A DNA stretch of 64,000 bases from Rhodothermaceae bacterium Tc-Br11_B2g6_7 (GTDB taxonomy: Bacteria; Bacteroidota; Rhodothermia; Rhodothermales; Salinibacteraceae): positions 19,668 through 83,667 of the forward strand of contig LKNB01000007.1 of assembly GCA_001564055.1 (NCBI GenBank), read 5' to 3'. The translations under genes and the position numbers were made by a program. The notes under the pieces were generated by a model that was given only the letters and a program-made list of their open reading frames with translations, searched no databases and had not been told where the DNA came from. Numbering within the stretch: the stretch's first letter is position 1; each line of letters starts with the position of its first letter. Positions 32,980 through 41,342 of the stretch are shown here, in pieces.

Positions 32980-34788
32980 TTACTCGTCCATTGAAAGCAC
33001 CGCCAGAAAAGCCTCCTGCGGCAGATCCACGCTGCCCACTTGCTTCATGCGCTTCTTCCCCTCCTTCTGCTTCTCGCGCAGCTTCCGCTTTCGGGAGATG
33101 TCACCGCCATAACACTTGGCGGTCACGTCTTTCCGCATCGCGCGGACGGTTTCCCGGGCGATAATGCGGGTGCCGATGGACGCCTGTAGCGCCACCTCGA
33201 AAAGCTGCTGCGGAATAAGCTCTTTCAGTCGCTGAATGAGCTTGCGCCCCACATGATACGCTTTGTCGCGGTGCACGATCGTGGAAAGCGCATCGACCGG
33301 GTCGCCATTGATGAGCACCTCCAGCTTTACCAGATTCGTCGAGCGGTACTCGATGAATTCGTAATCCAGCGAGGCAAAGCCGCGGCTGACGCTCTTAAGC
33401 TTGTCGTAGAAGTCGAACACGATGTCAGCCAGCGGCAGCTCGTACTGCAGGTTGACGCGCTCCGCATCCAGGTAGGTCTGATTTACATACACCCCCCGGC
33501 GCTCTTCACAGAGCTGCATCAGATTGCCGATATAGTCGCTGGGCGTGATAATCTCAGCCGTAACGAAGGGCTCCCGGATCTCCTCAATCTGCCCTGTGTC
33601 GGGCATTTCGTCGGGGTTTTGGATGAGCTGCCACGTGTCCGGGTTCTTTTGGGTACGCACCCGGTACGTCACGTTCGGCACGGTGGTGATGATGTCCAGC
33701 CCGAACTCGCGGTCCAGCCGCTCCTGGATGATCTCCATGTGGAGCAGGCCGAGGAAGCCCACGCGGAACCCAAAGCCAAGCGCGGCTGAGGTCTCCGGCT
33801 CGTACGTCAGCGAGGCGTCGTTCAGCTGCAGGCGATCAAGGGAGGCCCGCAGGTCTTCAAAGTCGTCGCTGTCGGTGGGATAGACGCCACTAAATACCAT
33901 GGGCTTGACTTCGCGAAACCCTGCGATCGGCTTCTCAGCGGGGTTGTGCGCGCTGGTGACGGTGTCGCCCACCTTTGTGTCCCGCACGTCCTTCACCGAT
34001 CCGATGACGTAACCCACCTCCCCGGCTCGGAGGCGGTCAACCGGCTTCATGTCGATCTGCAGGTAGCCGATCTCCTCCGCGTCGTACTGCTTTTTGTTGG
34101 CCATAAACTGGATCCGATCGCCCTTCTCCAGGGTGCCGGAGAATACGCGGGTATAGACGATGGAGCCACGGTACTGGTTAAAGACAGAGTCGAAGATAAG
34201 GGCCTGCAGCGGCTCCTCGTCATCGCCTCCAGGCGGCGGTACGCGGTCCACCAGCATCTGCAATAGCTCGGGGACCCCCTGGCCCGTCTTAGCGCTGATC
34301 GTGAGGATGTCTTCGGCTGGCTCGCCAATCAGGTTCTCGAGCGACATAGCCACCATATCCGGACGGGCGCTTGGGAGATCGGCTTTGTTGATCACGGGGA
34401 TGATCTCCAGATCCTGCTCCAGCGCAAGGTACACGTTCGAGACCGTCTGTGCTTCAATGCCTTGCGCTGCGTCTACCACGAGCAAGGCGCCTTCACAGGC
34501 CTTGAGCGCGCGCGAGACCTCGTAGGTGAAGTCCACGTGGCCGGGGGTATCGATAAGGTTGAGCGTGTACTCTTCCCCGTCGTCCGCCGTGTGCTGCATG
34601 CGGATGGCGTGGCTCTTGATCGTGATGCCACGTTCCCGCTCCAGGTCCATGTTGTCCAGCACCTGCTCTTTCATATCACGCCCCTCCAGCGTCCCGGTGT
34701 ACTCCAGCATGCGGTCCGCCAGCGTGCTCTTGCCGTGGTCAATGTGGGCAATGATGCTGAAGTTACGAATGTAATCCCGGTACGACAT
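32980..34788 (-). CDS. lepA: Elongation factor 4 (LepA)
   Basis: 602-residue ribosomal GTPase that rescues or back-translocates stalled ribosomes and helps 30S maturation. G motifs are intact: [37 protein letters not shown]. Then domain II, the EF-G-like domains and the LepA-specific C-terminal domain ending near [20 protein letters not shown]. Standard length. A TATAAA-containing AT-rich patch about 70 bases upstream (34857-34864, minus strand) could be its own -10, but no good -35 was seen. Confidence 0.97.
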   Translation of the reverse strand: MSYRDYIRNFSIIAHIDHGKSTLADRMLEYTGTLEGRDMKEQVLDNMDLERERGITIKSHAIRMQHTADDGEEYTLNLIDTPGHVDFTYEVSRALKACEGALLVVDAAQGIEAQTVSNVYLALEQDLEIIPVINKADLPSARPDMVAMSLENLIGEPAEDILTISAKTGQGVPELLQMLVDRVPPPGGDDEEPLQALIFDSVFNQYRGSIVYTRVFSGTLEKGDRIQFMANKKQYDAEEIGYLQIDMKPVDRLRAGEVGYVIGSVKDVRDTKVGDTVTSAHNPAEKPIAGFREVKPMVFSGVYPTDSDDFEDLRASLDRLQLNDASLTYEPETSAALGFGFRVGFLGLLHMEIIQERLDREFGLDIITTVPNVTYRVRTQKNPDTWQLIQNPDEMPDTGQIEEIREPFVTAEIITPSDYIGNLMQLCEERRGVYVNQTYLDAERVNLQYELPLADIVFDFYDKLKSVSRGFASLDYEFIEYRSTNLVKLEVLINGDPVDALSTIVHRDKAYHVGRKLIQRLKELIPQQLFEVALQASIGTRIIARETVRAMRKDVTAKCYGGDISRKRKLREKQKEGKKRMKQVGSVDLPQEAFLAVLSMDE

Positions 34789-34948
34789 GCAAGGCGGAAA
34801 TATGCGTAGAAAGCGGGTGGCAGGAGGCAGCGCGTGAAGCGCGGGAAGTGCGCGCTTATTTATACGCGCTCATCCGGAGGGTTCCTCTGCGTGGCCGGTG
34901 CGGAGCCCCGTAAGCCCGGCCGTAGGTGTGGGTTGATGCCGGGTAGGG

Positions 34949-35758
34949 CTACTCCTTCGCGGATGGGCGGGAGGCGTCTTCTGCATCGGCATCAGCAGTG
35001 ATGGGTGGAGTAGGCCCCATGGGCGCGGACGCCTCTGTATCCGAAGCATCATCGCCCTTCGGTTCGCCTTTGCCCGACGTGGTGTTTTGCTTGCCGTTAC
35101 CCTGTAAGGCCACATCATCGGCATCAGCGGGGTTGATCACAGCGTCATCAGGGGCCGTCTCGTTTGTGGCGAAGCGCGCTCCGCGTGGATCTGCCTGCTC
35201 TGGCGGCTCCGCTTCCGCGGCGGCCTCGGTGAGTTCCTCATGAAAGCGATTCTGAAACAACAAGATGCCTACCACCCCGGCCACGATGGCCATATCCGCC
35301 ACATTCCAGATGGGAAAAAGAGCCGTGTACGAACCGCCAATCAGGGGCAGCACCTCCGGCAGGTGACCGCGCCAGATGTCTACGTGGATGAAATCCACCA
35401 CGTGGCCCCGAAAGTAGCCGCTGTAGTCCAGCATCACCCCATAGAAGACCCGGTCGATGATGTTGCCCAGTGCCCCACCCAGAATGAAGGCGAGGCTCAG
35501 CCGGTACGGAAAGTAAGACGCACGAATCTGGTAGACATAGTAGACGATGAGCCCCGTAACGATCATTGCGAACACGGTGATCATGCCCGGTGGGCCCACC
35601 TCAATTCCAAACGCCATCCCAGGGTTTTCCGTGAAGGTAAAGCGCAGCCAGTCGCCTACCAAGGGAATGGACTGGCCGCGATACATCGTCTGCAGCACCG
35701 TCAGCTTCGTGGCCTGATCGACCAGAATGATGAGCGCTGCGACCCAGAGAACACGCAT
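34949..35758 (-). CDS. lspA: Lipoprotein signal peptidase with acidic C-terminal extension
   Basis: 269-residue aspartyl protease of the inner membrane that cleaves prolipoproteins at the lipobox cysteine. Four membrane helices in the first ~170 residues, with catalytic Asp102 in GNIIDRVFYG and Asp155 in NVADMAIVAG and the conserved FTENPGMAFG. About 100 extra residues follow the last helix, rich in Asp, Glu, Ala and Pro, which normal LspA (about 165 residues) lacks. ATG 35758 is chosen because it precedes TM1 directly. Next to the dksA-like and ileS genes, an order common in Bacteroidota. Confidence 0.93.
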   Translation of the reverse strand: MRVLWVAALIILVDQATKLTVLQTMYRGQSIPLVGDWLRFTFTENPGMAFGIEVGPPGMITVFAMIVTGLIVYYVYQIRASYFPYRLSLAFILGGALGNIIDRVFYGVMLDYSGYFRGHVVDFIHVDIWRGHLPEVLPLIGGSYTALFPIWNVADMAIVAGVVGILLFQNRFHEELTEAAAEAEPPEQADPRGARFATNETAPDDAVINPADADDVALQGNGKQNTTSGKGEPKGDDASDTEASAPMGPTPPITADADAEDASRPSAKE

Positions 35759-35830
35759 TGGCACGACGTAGGAGATACAACAAAGGGGGGTGCCCCGTAC
35801 CGTTTGCACGGGCGGGGCATCACCCAACCA

Positions 35831-36280
35831 TTAGGAGTTAGCCTGTTTCTGTTTCTTTTTCGCCGCGATTGAGATCTCGGTATGAGGTACCGCTTCAAGG
35901 CGTTCCTTCGCTATCGGCTCCCCAGTCACGCGACACACGCCGTACGTCTTGTTCTCGATACGCTCCAGTGCGCGGTCCAGATATCCGATGTACTTTTGCT
36001 GACGCGCGATCATCAGGTACACTTTTTCGCGCTCCATCGCGTCCGTGCCCGCGTCGGCCATGTGAAAGCTGTAGGCCGTGTTGTCTTCCGCCTGGTCGCG
36101 GGAGTCTCTCAACTGCGCGCGAAGACTTTCGATGTCTTCCACCGCGTCTTTCCGTCGAGAAATCAGCAGGTCTTTGAAGTACTGCAGTTCCTCTTCAGAG
36201 AACGGCGAGACGCGCTTATCGCCGCCCCGCTGCTTTGAGGCCTGTTGCGTATCGATATCATTCGACTGGTCTTTTGCCAT
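35831..36280 (-). CDS. TraR/DksA-family protein, zinc site mostly lost
   Basis: 149-residue protein of the DksA/TraR family, which enters the RNA-polymerase secondary channel. Coiled-coil region (SEEELQYFKDLLISRRKDAV through ALERIENKTYG) with the tip DAGTDAME in place of the DxxDxA-type tip. The zinc finger of DksA (CxxC...CxxC) is reduced to one cysteine, YGVCRVTGEPIAKERLEAVP, the form usual in Bacteroidota. It ends in a Lys/Gln-rich tail. ATG 36280 chosen; longer in-frame reading to 36364 lacks family similarity. Between ileS and lspA in the same direction. Confidence 0.88.
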   Translation of the reverse strand: MAKDQSNDIDTQQASKQRGGDKRVSPFSEEELQYFKDLLISRRKDAVEDIESLRAQLRDSRDQAEDNTAYSFHMADAGTDAMEREKVYLMIARQQKYIGYLDRALERIENKTYGVCRVTGEPIAKERLEAVPHTEISIAAKKKQKQANS

Positions 36281-36396
36281 ATCAGCACTGCGCGTAATGA
36301 AAAAGTAATGGGTGTGGGGCGCCTGCACACAGAAGCGCCAAGAGACGACCCCGTGCGGGGTCACCCTTAACTTCCGGACTTAAGACGCGGATGCGC

Positions 36397-39300
36397 TCAC
36401 GGCGCGAGGCGACGAACCCCGAGCGTCAGGTCGTGCTCTCCGATTTCGAAAGAGTCTACAACCTCCCCTTCCGGCGGGATAGCTTCGTACAACCTCAAGG
36501 CTAAGGTCTCGTTCCGTATCCAGTCGCTGTGGGTGGTGATCGCATCGGCGATTCTACCGCTGGCCTGGTACTGAATTTCGATACGGTCGGCCACGTCAAA
36601 GTCGGCTTTCTTCCGAAGGGCCTGGACGCGGTTTACCGACTCCCGAGCGAGGCCTTCAGCAATCAGCGCGTCAGTCAGTTCGGTGTCGAGGGCTACGGTG
36701 ACACCCTTCTCCTGCCCTACGAGCCACCCCTCCACCCCTTCGCTGGTGATCTCCAGGTCGTCCGGGCCGAGCACCACCTCTTCCCCGTCAACCTCCAGTA
36801 CGAGTTCGTCGTCTTCCAGGTACTGGCCAATCTGCTCGTCGGTGAGAGCGCGGACCTGCTGGTTGACGGGTTTCATGAGGGGCCCGAGCCGGCGGCCGAG
36901 CCGGGCAAAGTTGGGCTTAGCCGAGCGCTCCACCACGGTGCTGGAGCCTGATATATACTCGATCGCCTTGACGTTGACCTCGTCCATGATAATGTCACGC
37001 ACATGCTCCACGTCCGCCTGCCGCACGCGATCGCTGGTGACTACCAGGATGCGGGGCAGCGGCTGCCGGGTGTTGATGTGGGCTTCGTTGCGCAGCGACA
37101 GCGTGATGGACGCAATGGTGCGGGCCAGCCCCATGCGGCGCTCCAGATCCACGTCAATAGCCGCCTCATCCACCGCGGGAAAACGTGTGAGGTGCACCGA
37201 GTCAGCTGCGTCTTGGGCCGTCACACCGTTAACGCGGTTATAGAGCCACTCGCCGAAGAACGGTGCATTGGGCGCCATCAGCTTGCTTACCGTCAGGAGG
37301 CACTCGGCCACCGTCTGATAGGCCGCTTCCTTACTATGGTCCCCATCGCGATCCGCGGCACCGTTGCTTTTGGCGCTCCAGAAGCGGCGGCGGGAGCGGC
37401 GGAGGTACCAGTTGGAGAAGGCGTCGACGAAGGCTTCCGTGGCGCGGGCCGCTGCCGTCGGGTCGTACCCGTCCAACGCCTCATCCACGGCCCGTACCGT
37501 GCTGTTGAGACGGCTCAGGATCCAGCGGTCAAGCTCTTCCCGCTCGGCCACCGGAATACGGTCGTCGCTGTAGCGAAAATCGTCGATGTTGGCGTAGGTG
37601 GCGAAAAAGCTGTAGACGTTCTCCAGCGTGCCAAAGAACTTGCGCTTCGTGTCCATCAGCCCCCGTTCGGAGAACTTGATGTTCTCCCACGGCGGGGTGT
37701 TGCTCATCATGTACCAGCGGACGGGGTCGGCTCCGTAGGCGGTGATCGTCTCGAAGGGATCGAGCGCGTTGCCTTTTGATTTCGACATCTTGAGGCCGTC
37801 CTCATCCAGCACGAGGCCGTTGACGACCACATTTTTGTAGGCCACCTCGTCGCGTACCAGGGTGGCGATGGCGTGGAGCGTGTAAAACCAGCCGCGCGTC
37901 TGATCGACGCCCTCGGCAATAAAATCGCCGGGGAACGTGGCCTCAAAGGCGTCCTTGTTCTCGAAGGGGTAGTGCCACTGTGCGAACGGCATGGAGCCGG
38001 AATCGAACCAGACGTCGATGAGGTCGGGCACGCGGTGCATGGTGCCGCCGACGTCGTCTGGGGCGGGCCACGTCAACTCGTCCACGAAAGGCCGGTGCAG
38101 GTCGATGGCGTCATCGTCGTCCGGCAGCTGATCGCCGCACTTGGCGCGCAGTTCGGCGATGGAGCCAATGACCTCGACGTAAGAGGGGTCGGCGTCGGAC
38201 TGCCAGATGGGCAGTGGGGTGCCCCAGTAGCGCCGACGGCTCAGAGCCCAGTCGACGTTGTTTTCGAGCCACTCGCCAAAGCGTCCGGTGCCGATGGTTT
38301 CCGGCTGCCAGTTGATGGTGCGGTTGAGCTCCAACAGGCGCTCCTTCACCGCCGTGGTGCGGATGAACCAGCTCTCTACCGGGTAGCTCATCAGCGGGGT
38401 GCCCTTTCGCCAGTCGTGCGGGTAGTTGTGCAGGTACGTCTCCTGCCGGTAGAGCAGCCCGCGCTGCTTCAGATCCTGGATGATGGTGCGGTCGGCGTCT
38501 TTAAACCACGCCCCCTCCACCAGCGGGGCCGCTTCGGTAAACTGTCCCTCCTCATCGATGGGGTTGAAGAGCGGTAGGCCGGCCTCCTGCCCCACCGCAT
38601 AGTCGTCTGCGCCAAAGGCCGGCGCCATGTGCACGATACCCGTGCCGTCTTCGGTGGACACGAAGTCGGCCGACAGCACGCGCCAGGCCTCTTCCTTTTG
38701 CACTTCGTCGGTGAAGTATGAGAACACGGGCTGGTACGTCATGCCCAGCAGTTCCGCGCCGGTGTAGCGCTCCACGATCTCGTAGGCTTCGTCAATGACA
38801 TCAGCCAGCAGCTCTTCCGCCAGGATCAGATGCTCGGTGCCGTGGTGCGGGTCGTCGTGACGGATCTTCACGTACGATAGGTCCGTGCCCACCGCGAGGG
38901 CGGTGTTCGAGATGAGCGTCCAGGGCGTGGTGGTCCAGGCCAGGAAGAAGGTGTCTTCCTGCCCATCGACGGGGAAGCGCACGTACACGCTCGGGTCCTG
39001 CACTTCTTCATAGCCGAGGCTTACCTCGTGGGAGGAGAGCACGGTGCCCGAGCCCGGGCTGTACCATTGGATCTTGTACCCTTTGTACAGCAGCCCCTTG
39101 TCGTAAATCTGCTTCAGGAGCCACCAGACGGTTTCAATATAGTCCGTTTCGAAGGTGACGTACGGATCGTCGAGATCGACCCAGTAGCCCATCCGCTCGG
39201 TAATTTCGTCCCACTGCTCCTTATAGCGCAGGACGCTCTCGCGGCAGGCGGCGTTGTACTTCTCAATCCCATAGTCCAGGATGTCCTCCCGCGTCTCCAG

Positions 39301-39606
39301 TCCCAGCTCCTTCTCAATCTCGATTTCGACCGGCAGCCCGTGGGTGTCCCAGCCGGCCTTGCGGGCCACCTGATAGCCCTTCATGGTGCGGTAGCGGCAG
39401 AACGTATCCTTGATGGTCCGCGCCATCACGTGGTGAATGCCTGGTCGGCCGTTGGCCGTGGGCGGCCCTTCAAAGAAGCTAAACGGTGGCCCATCGGCGC
39501 GCTCCTCCACACTGCGCTCGAAGATGCGGTGCTCCTTCCACCAGTCGAGCACCTCCTCTTCCATGGTGGGATGGTCCAGGCGTTTTATTTCTTTAAAAGC
39601 GGTCAT
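36397..39606 (-). CDS. ileS: Isoleucyl-tRNA synthetase, eukaryal-type (IleS2)
   Basis: 1069-residue class I synthetase that charges tRNA-Ile and edits misactivated valine. N-terminal FFEGPPTANGRPGIHHV contains the HIGH-type motif (GIHH, residues 56-59) and KMSKS lies near residue 605 (LKMSKSKGNALDP). CP1 editing domain between ~190 and ~400. The FEGPPTANG form and large C-terminal domain place it in the IleS2 (eukaryote-like) class, which tends to resist mupirocin. No T-box leader is present upstream. Followed by the dksA-like gene after 116 bases. Confidence 0.96.
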   Translation of the reverse strand: MTAFKEIKRLDHPTMEEEVLDWWKEHRIFERSVEERADGPPFSFFEGPPTANGRPGIHHVMARTIKDTFCRYRTMKGYQVARKAGWDTHGLPVEIEIEKELGLETREDILDYGIEKYNAACRESVLRYKEQWDEITERMGYWVDLDDPYVTFETDYIETVWWLLKQIYDKGLLYKGYKIQWYSPGSGTVLSSHEVSLGYEEVQDPSVYVRFPVDGQEDTFFLAWTTTPWTLISNTALAVGTDLSYVKIRHDDPHHGTEHLILAEELLADVIDEAYEIVERYTGAELLGMTYQPVFSYFTDEVQKEEAWRVLSADFVSTEDGTGIVHMAPAFGADDYAVGQEAGLPLFNPIDEEGQFTEAAPLVEGAWFKDADRTIIQDLKQRGLLYRQETYLHNYPHDWRKGTPLMSYPVESWFIRTTAVKERLLELNRTINWQPETIGTGRFGEWLENNVDWALSRRRYWGTPLPIWQSDADPSYVEVIGSIAELRAKCGDQLPDDDDAIDLHRPFVDELTWPAPDDVGGTMHRVPDLIDVWFDSGSMPFAQWHYPFENKDAFEATFPGDFIAEGVDQTRGWFYTLHAIATLVRDEVAYKNVVVNGLVLDEDGLKMSKSKGNALDPFETITAYGADPVRWYMMSNTPPWENIKFSERGLMDTKRKFFGTLENVYSFFATYANIDDFRYSDDRIPVAEREELDRWILSRLNSTVRAVDEALDGYDPTAAARATEAFVDAFSNWYLRRSRRRFWSAKSNGAADRDGDHSKEAAYQTVAECLLTVSKLMAPNAPFFGEWLYNRVNGVTAQDAADSVHLTRFPAVDEAAIDVDLERRMGLARTIASITLSLRNEAHINTRQPLPRILVVTSDRVRQADVEHVRDIIMDEVNVKAIEYISGSSTVVERSAKPNFARLGRRLGPLMKPVNQQVRALTDEQIGQYLEDDELVLEVDGEEVVLGPDDLEITSEGVEGWLVGQEKGVTVALDTELTDALIAEGLARESVNRVQALRKKADFDVADRIEIQYQASGRIADAITTHSDWIRNETLALRLYEAIPPEGEVVDSFEIGEHDLTLGVRRLAP

Positions 39607-39705
39607 GAGAACGGGTGAAAACGGAAACGGTAAAACAGGGTGATGGACATGATCCGGCAGCGCCAGGCTTCTTTTTTAGCAGGCGGATTCCCATGGGGCG
39701 CCCCC

Positions 39706-40404
39706 TCAGTCGATGCCCAGATCGGCACGGGCCCGGAGGTCTTGCACGTAAGCGCCGAGGGTGTTGCGAAGTTCGTACAGCGGCTCGTAGAACCGGGTGT
39801 ACGCCACGCGCCACGCATCGCCTTTACGCTTGCGGCGGCGCAGCTGGTCCAGGCTCTCGTTGGCTGCGCGGAGGGCCCGGCGCACACAGGCGATGTTGCC
39901 CGGCATGCTGTCGCTGGCGTAGCCAATCTGGTGGCCCTGCGCGATGTACGCGGGGACCTGACTGACGCGGCTGCACCACGTGACCAGGTCCAGGTCTTTC
40001 TCGCGGACATCCAGTTGCTGCGCCCAGCCGAGCGCGTCGCTGGCCAGCCCCGCGGCTTCTGTATAGGCCGGAATAGCGGGCAGCAGGTGGGCGTCAGCGT
40101 CCGGAGTGTCAAACGGGAACGCTGCGGCTTCCGGCGCCCGGCCCTCGCCTTTGGTCCAGAGCAGCGGGAGCGGACTGAGCCCGGCATCCCAGCCGTGGCG
40201 CTCCAGAAAGCACCGGAGGCTTTCGCGCCAGGCGGCCAAGTCCTCTGGAGAGCCCCCCAGCGGCCGTGGGTATTTGGTAATGAAAAAGAACACAAGGTCG
40301 ACGTACCGGCTGGCTTCCCGGTCGTGGGCTGCCAGGTATGCCTCCCACTCCTCCTCGCTCCAGAAGGCGTCGGACCCGGGGCCATTTGGTGGGACATGAG
40401 GCAT
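39706..40404 (-). CDS. Protein of unknown function
   Basis: 232-residue soluble protein I do not recognise. It is mostly helical, with aromatic patches (FWSEEEWEAYLAAHDREASR, YVDLVFFFITKYPRP) in the N-terminal half, a Pro/Ala linker, and a basic C-terminal helix (RRALRAANESLDQLRRRKRK). No signal, membrane helix or known catalytic motif. ATG 40404 is chosen by position; the frame extends to 40461 with a Ser/His-rich leader. Lies 25 bases after the purine phosphorylase gene and 99 bases before ileS on the same strand, so probably in their transcript. Its role cannot be inferred. Confidence 0.6.
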   Translation of the reverse strand: MPHVPPNGPGSDAFWSEEEWEAYLAAHDREASRYVDLVFFFITKYPRPLGGSPEDLAAWRESLRCFLERHGWDAGLSPLPLLWTKGEGRAPEAAAFPFDTPDADAHLLPAIPAYTEAAGLASDALGWAQQLDVREKDLDLVTWCSRVSQVPAYIAQGHQIGYASDSMPGNIACVRRALRAANESLDQLRRRKRKGDAWRVAYTRFYEPLYELRNTLGAYVQDLRARADLGID

Positions 40405-40429
40405 GACAGAGCAGGGCAGTCGAGAGGAA

Positions 40430-41287
40430 CTATGCGACGACGCTGGCGCCGATGTCAGCAACCACAGCGCGGGTGAGCGCAGTCAGTTTGGGCTCGGCTT
40501 CGCCAGCAGCCGCCAGTACGTCATCCAGCGATACGGGCTTCAGGGCATCAGGAAAGCATTCGTCGGTGATGACCGACATCGCCATCACGCGCAGGCCCAT
40601 GTGCCGCGCCACGAGGACCTCGGGGATGGTGCTCATCCCGACCACATCTGCACCGATCCGGCGAAGAAACCGGTATTCAGCCTTGGTCTCCAGGTTAGGG
40701 CCAAGAACGGCAAGGTAGATCCCCTCCTGCAGCTTAATGCCCTGGTCGAGGGCATGCTGCTTGGCCAGCGCCCGAAGGGCTACGTCATACGGCTCGCTCA
40801 TATCTGGGAAGCGCGGCCCCCAGGCCTCCACATTGGGTCCTTCCAGGGGGTTGGCACCCTGGAAGTTCATGTGATCCGTGATGAGCATGAGGTCGCCCCG
40901 GCGGAAGTGCGGATTCATCCCGCCGGCGGCGTTGGAGATGAGTAGCGTGTCGATGCCCAGCACGGCCATCACCCGCACGGGAAACGTGATTTCGTGGGCC
41001 GTGTAACCTTCATAGAGATGAAACCGCCCCTGCATGGCCAGTACCGGTACACCGTCGAGGTGGCCGAGAAGCAGGCGCCCATCGTGCGACTCGACGGTAG
41101 ACGTAGGGAAATGCGGGATGTCACCGTAAGGGAGCGTCTCCTCCGCCTCAATGACGTCGGCCAGCTTGCCCAGGCCAGTGCCCAGGATGATGCCAATGGA
41201 GGGATGCGTCATGCCAGAAGGCAAGGCTTCGCGGATGTGTGCCGCGGCCTCGCTCACGTGGTGCTGGTACTGCTGAATATCGAGCAC
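40430..41287 (-). CDS. Purine nucleoside phosphorylase
   Basis: 285-residue trimeric-class PNP (inosine/guanosine type). It converts purine nucleosides and phosphate to base and ribose-1-phosphate for salvage. Marks: IGIILGTGLGKLADVI, HDGRLLLGHLDGVPVLAMQGRFHLYEGY (phosphate and ribose sites, given as two blocks), SNAAGGMN, ITDHMNF, GPNLETKAEYRFLR and VGMSTIPEVLVARHMGLRV with base-site residues. Starts at GTG 41287 (family start, VLDIQQYQ); no ATG fits. Between the DivIVA-like gene and an unknown gene. Confidence 0.93.
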   Translation of the reverse strand: MLDIQQYQHHVSEAAAHIREALPSGMTHPSIGIILGTGLGKLADVIEAEETLPYGDIPHFPTSTVESHDGRLLLGHLDGVPVLAMQGRFHLYEGYTAHEITFPVRVMAVLGIDTLLISNAAGGMNPHFRRGDLMLITDHMNFQGANPLEGPNVEAWGPRFPDMSEPYDVALRALAKQHALDQGIKLQEGIYLAVLGPNLETKAEYRFLRRIGADVVGMSTIPEVLVARHMGLRVMAMSVITDECFPDALKPVSLDDVLAAAGEAEPKLTALTRAVVADIGASVVA

Positions 41288-41342
41288 AGGAGGAGAAGAC
41301 AGGGATGGTATAGTGGACGGGCGGTAGAGCGGTTCGCAGGCG

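Noticed and set aside
34870..34940. Promoter of lepA with TATAAA
   Set aside because: TATAAA at about 34857-34864 has no good -35; not firm enough to list as a feature.
36347..36362. GACCCC/GGGGTC hairpin between dksA-like gene and ileS
   Set aside because: Only six pairs with a tetraloop and no T run on either strand; co-transcription of ileS and the dksA-like gene is more likely.
39607..39705. T-box leader before ileS
   Set aside because: The 5' side of ileS lacks the T-box sequence and specifier stem, and it follows an upstream gene closely.
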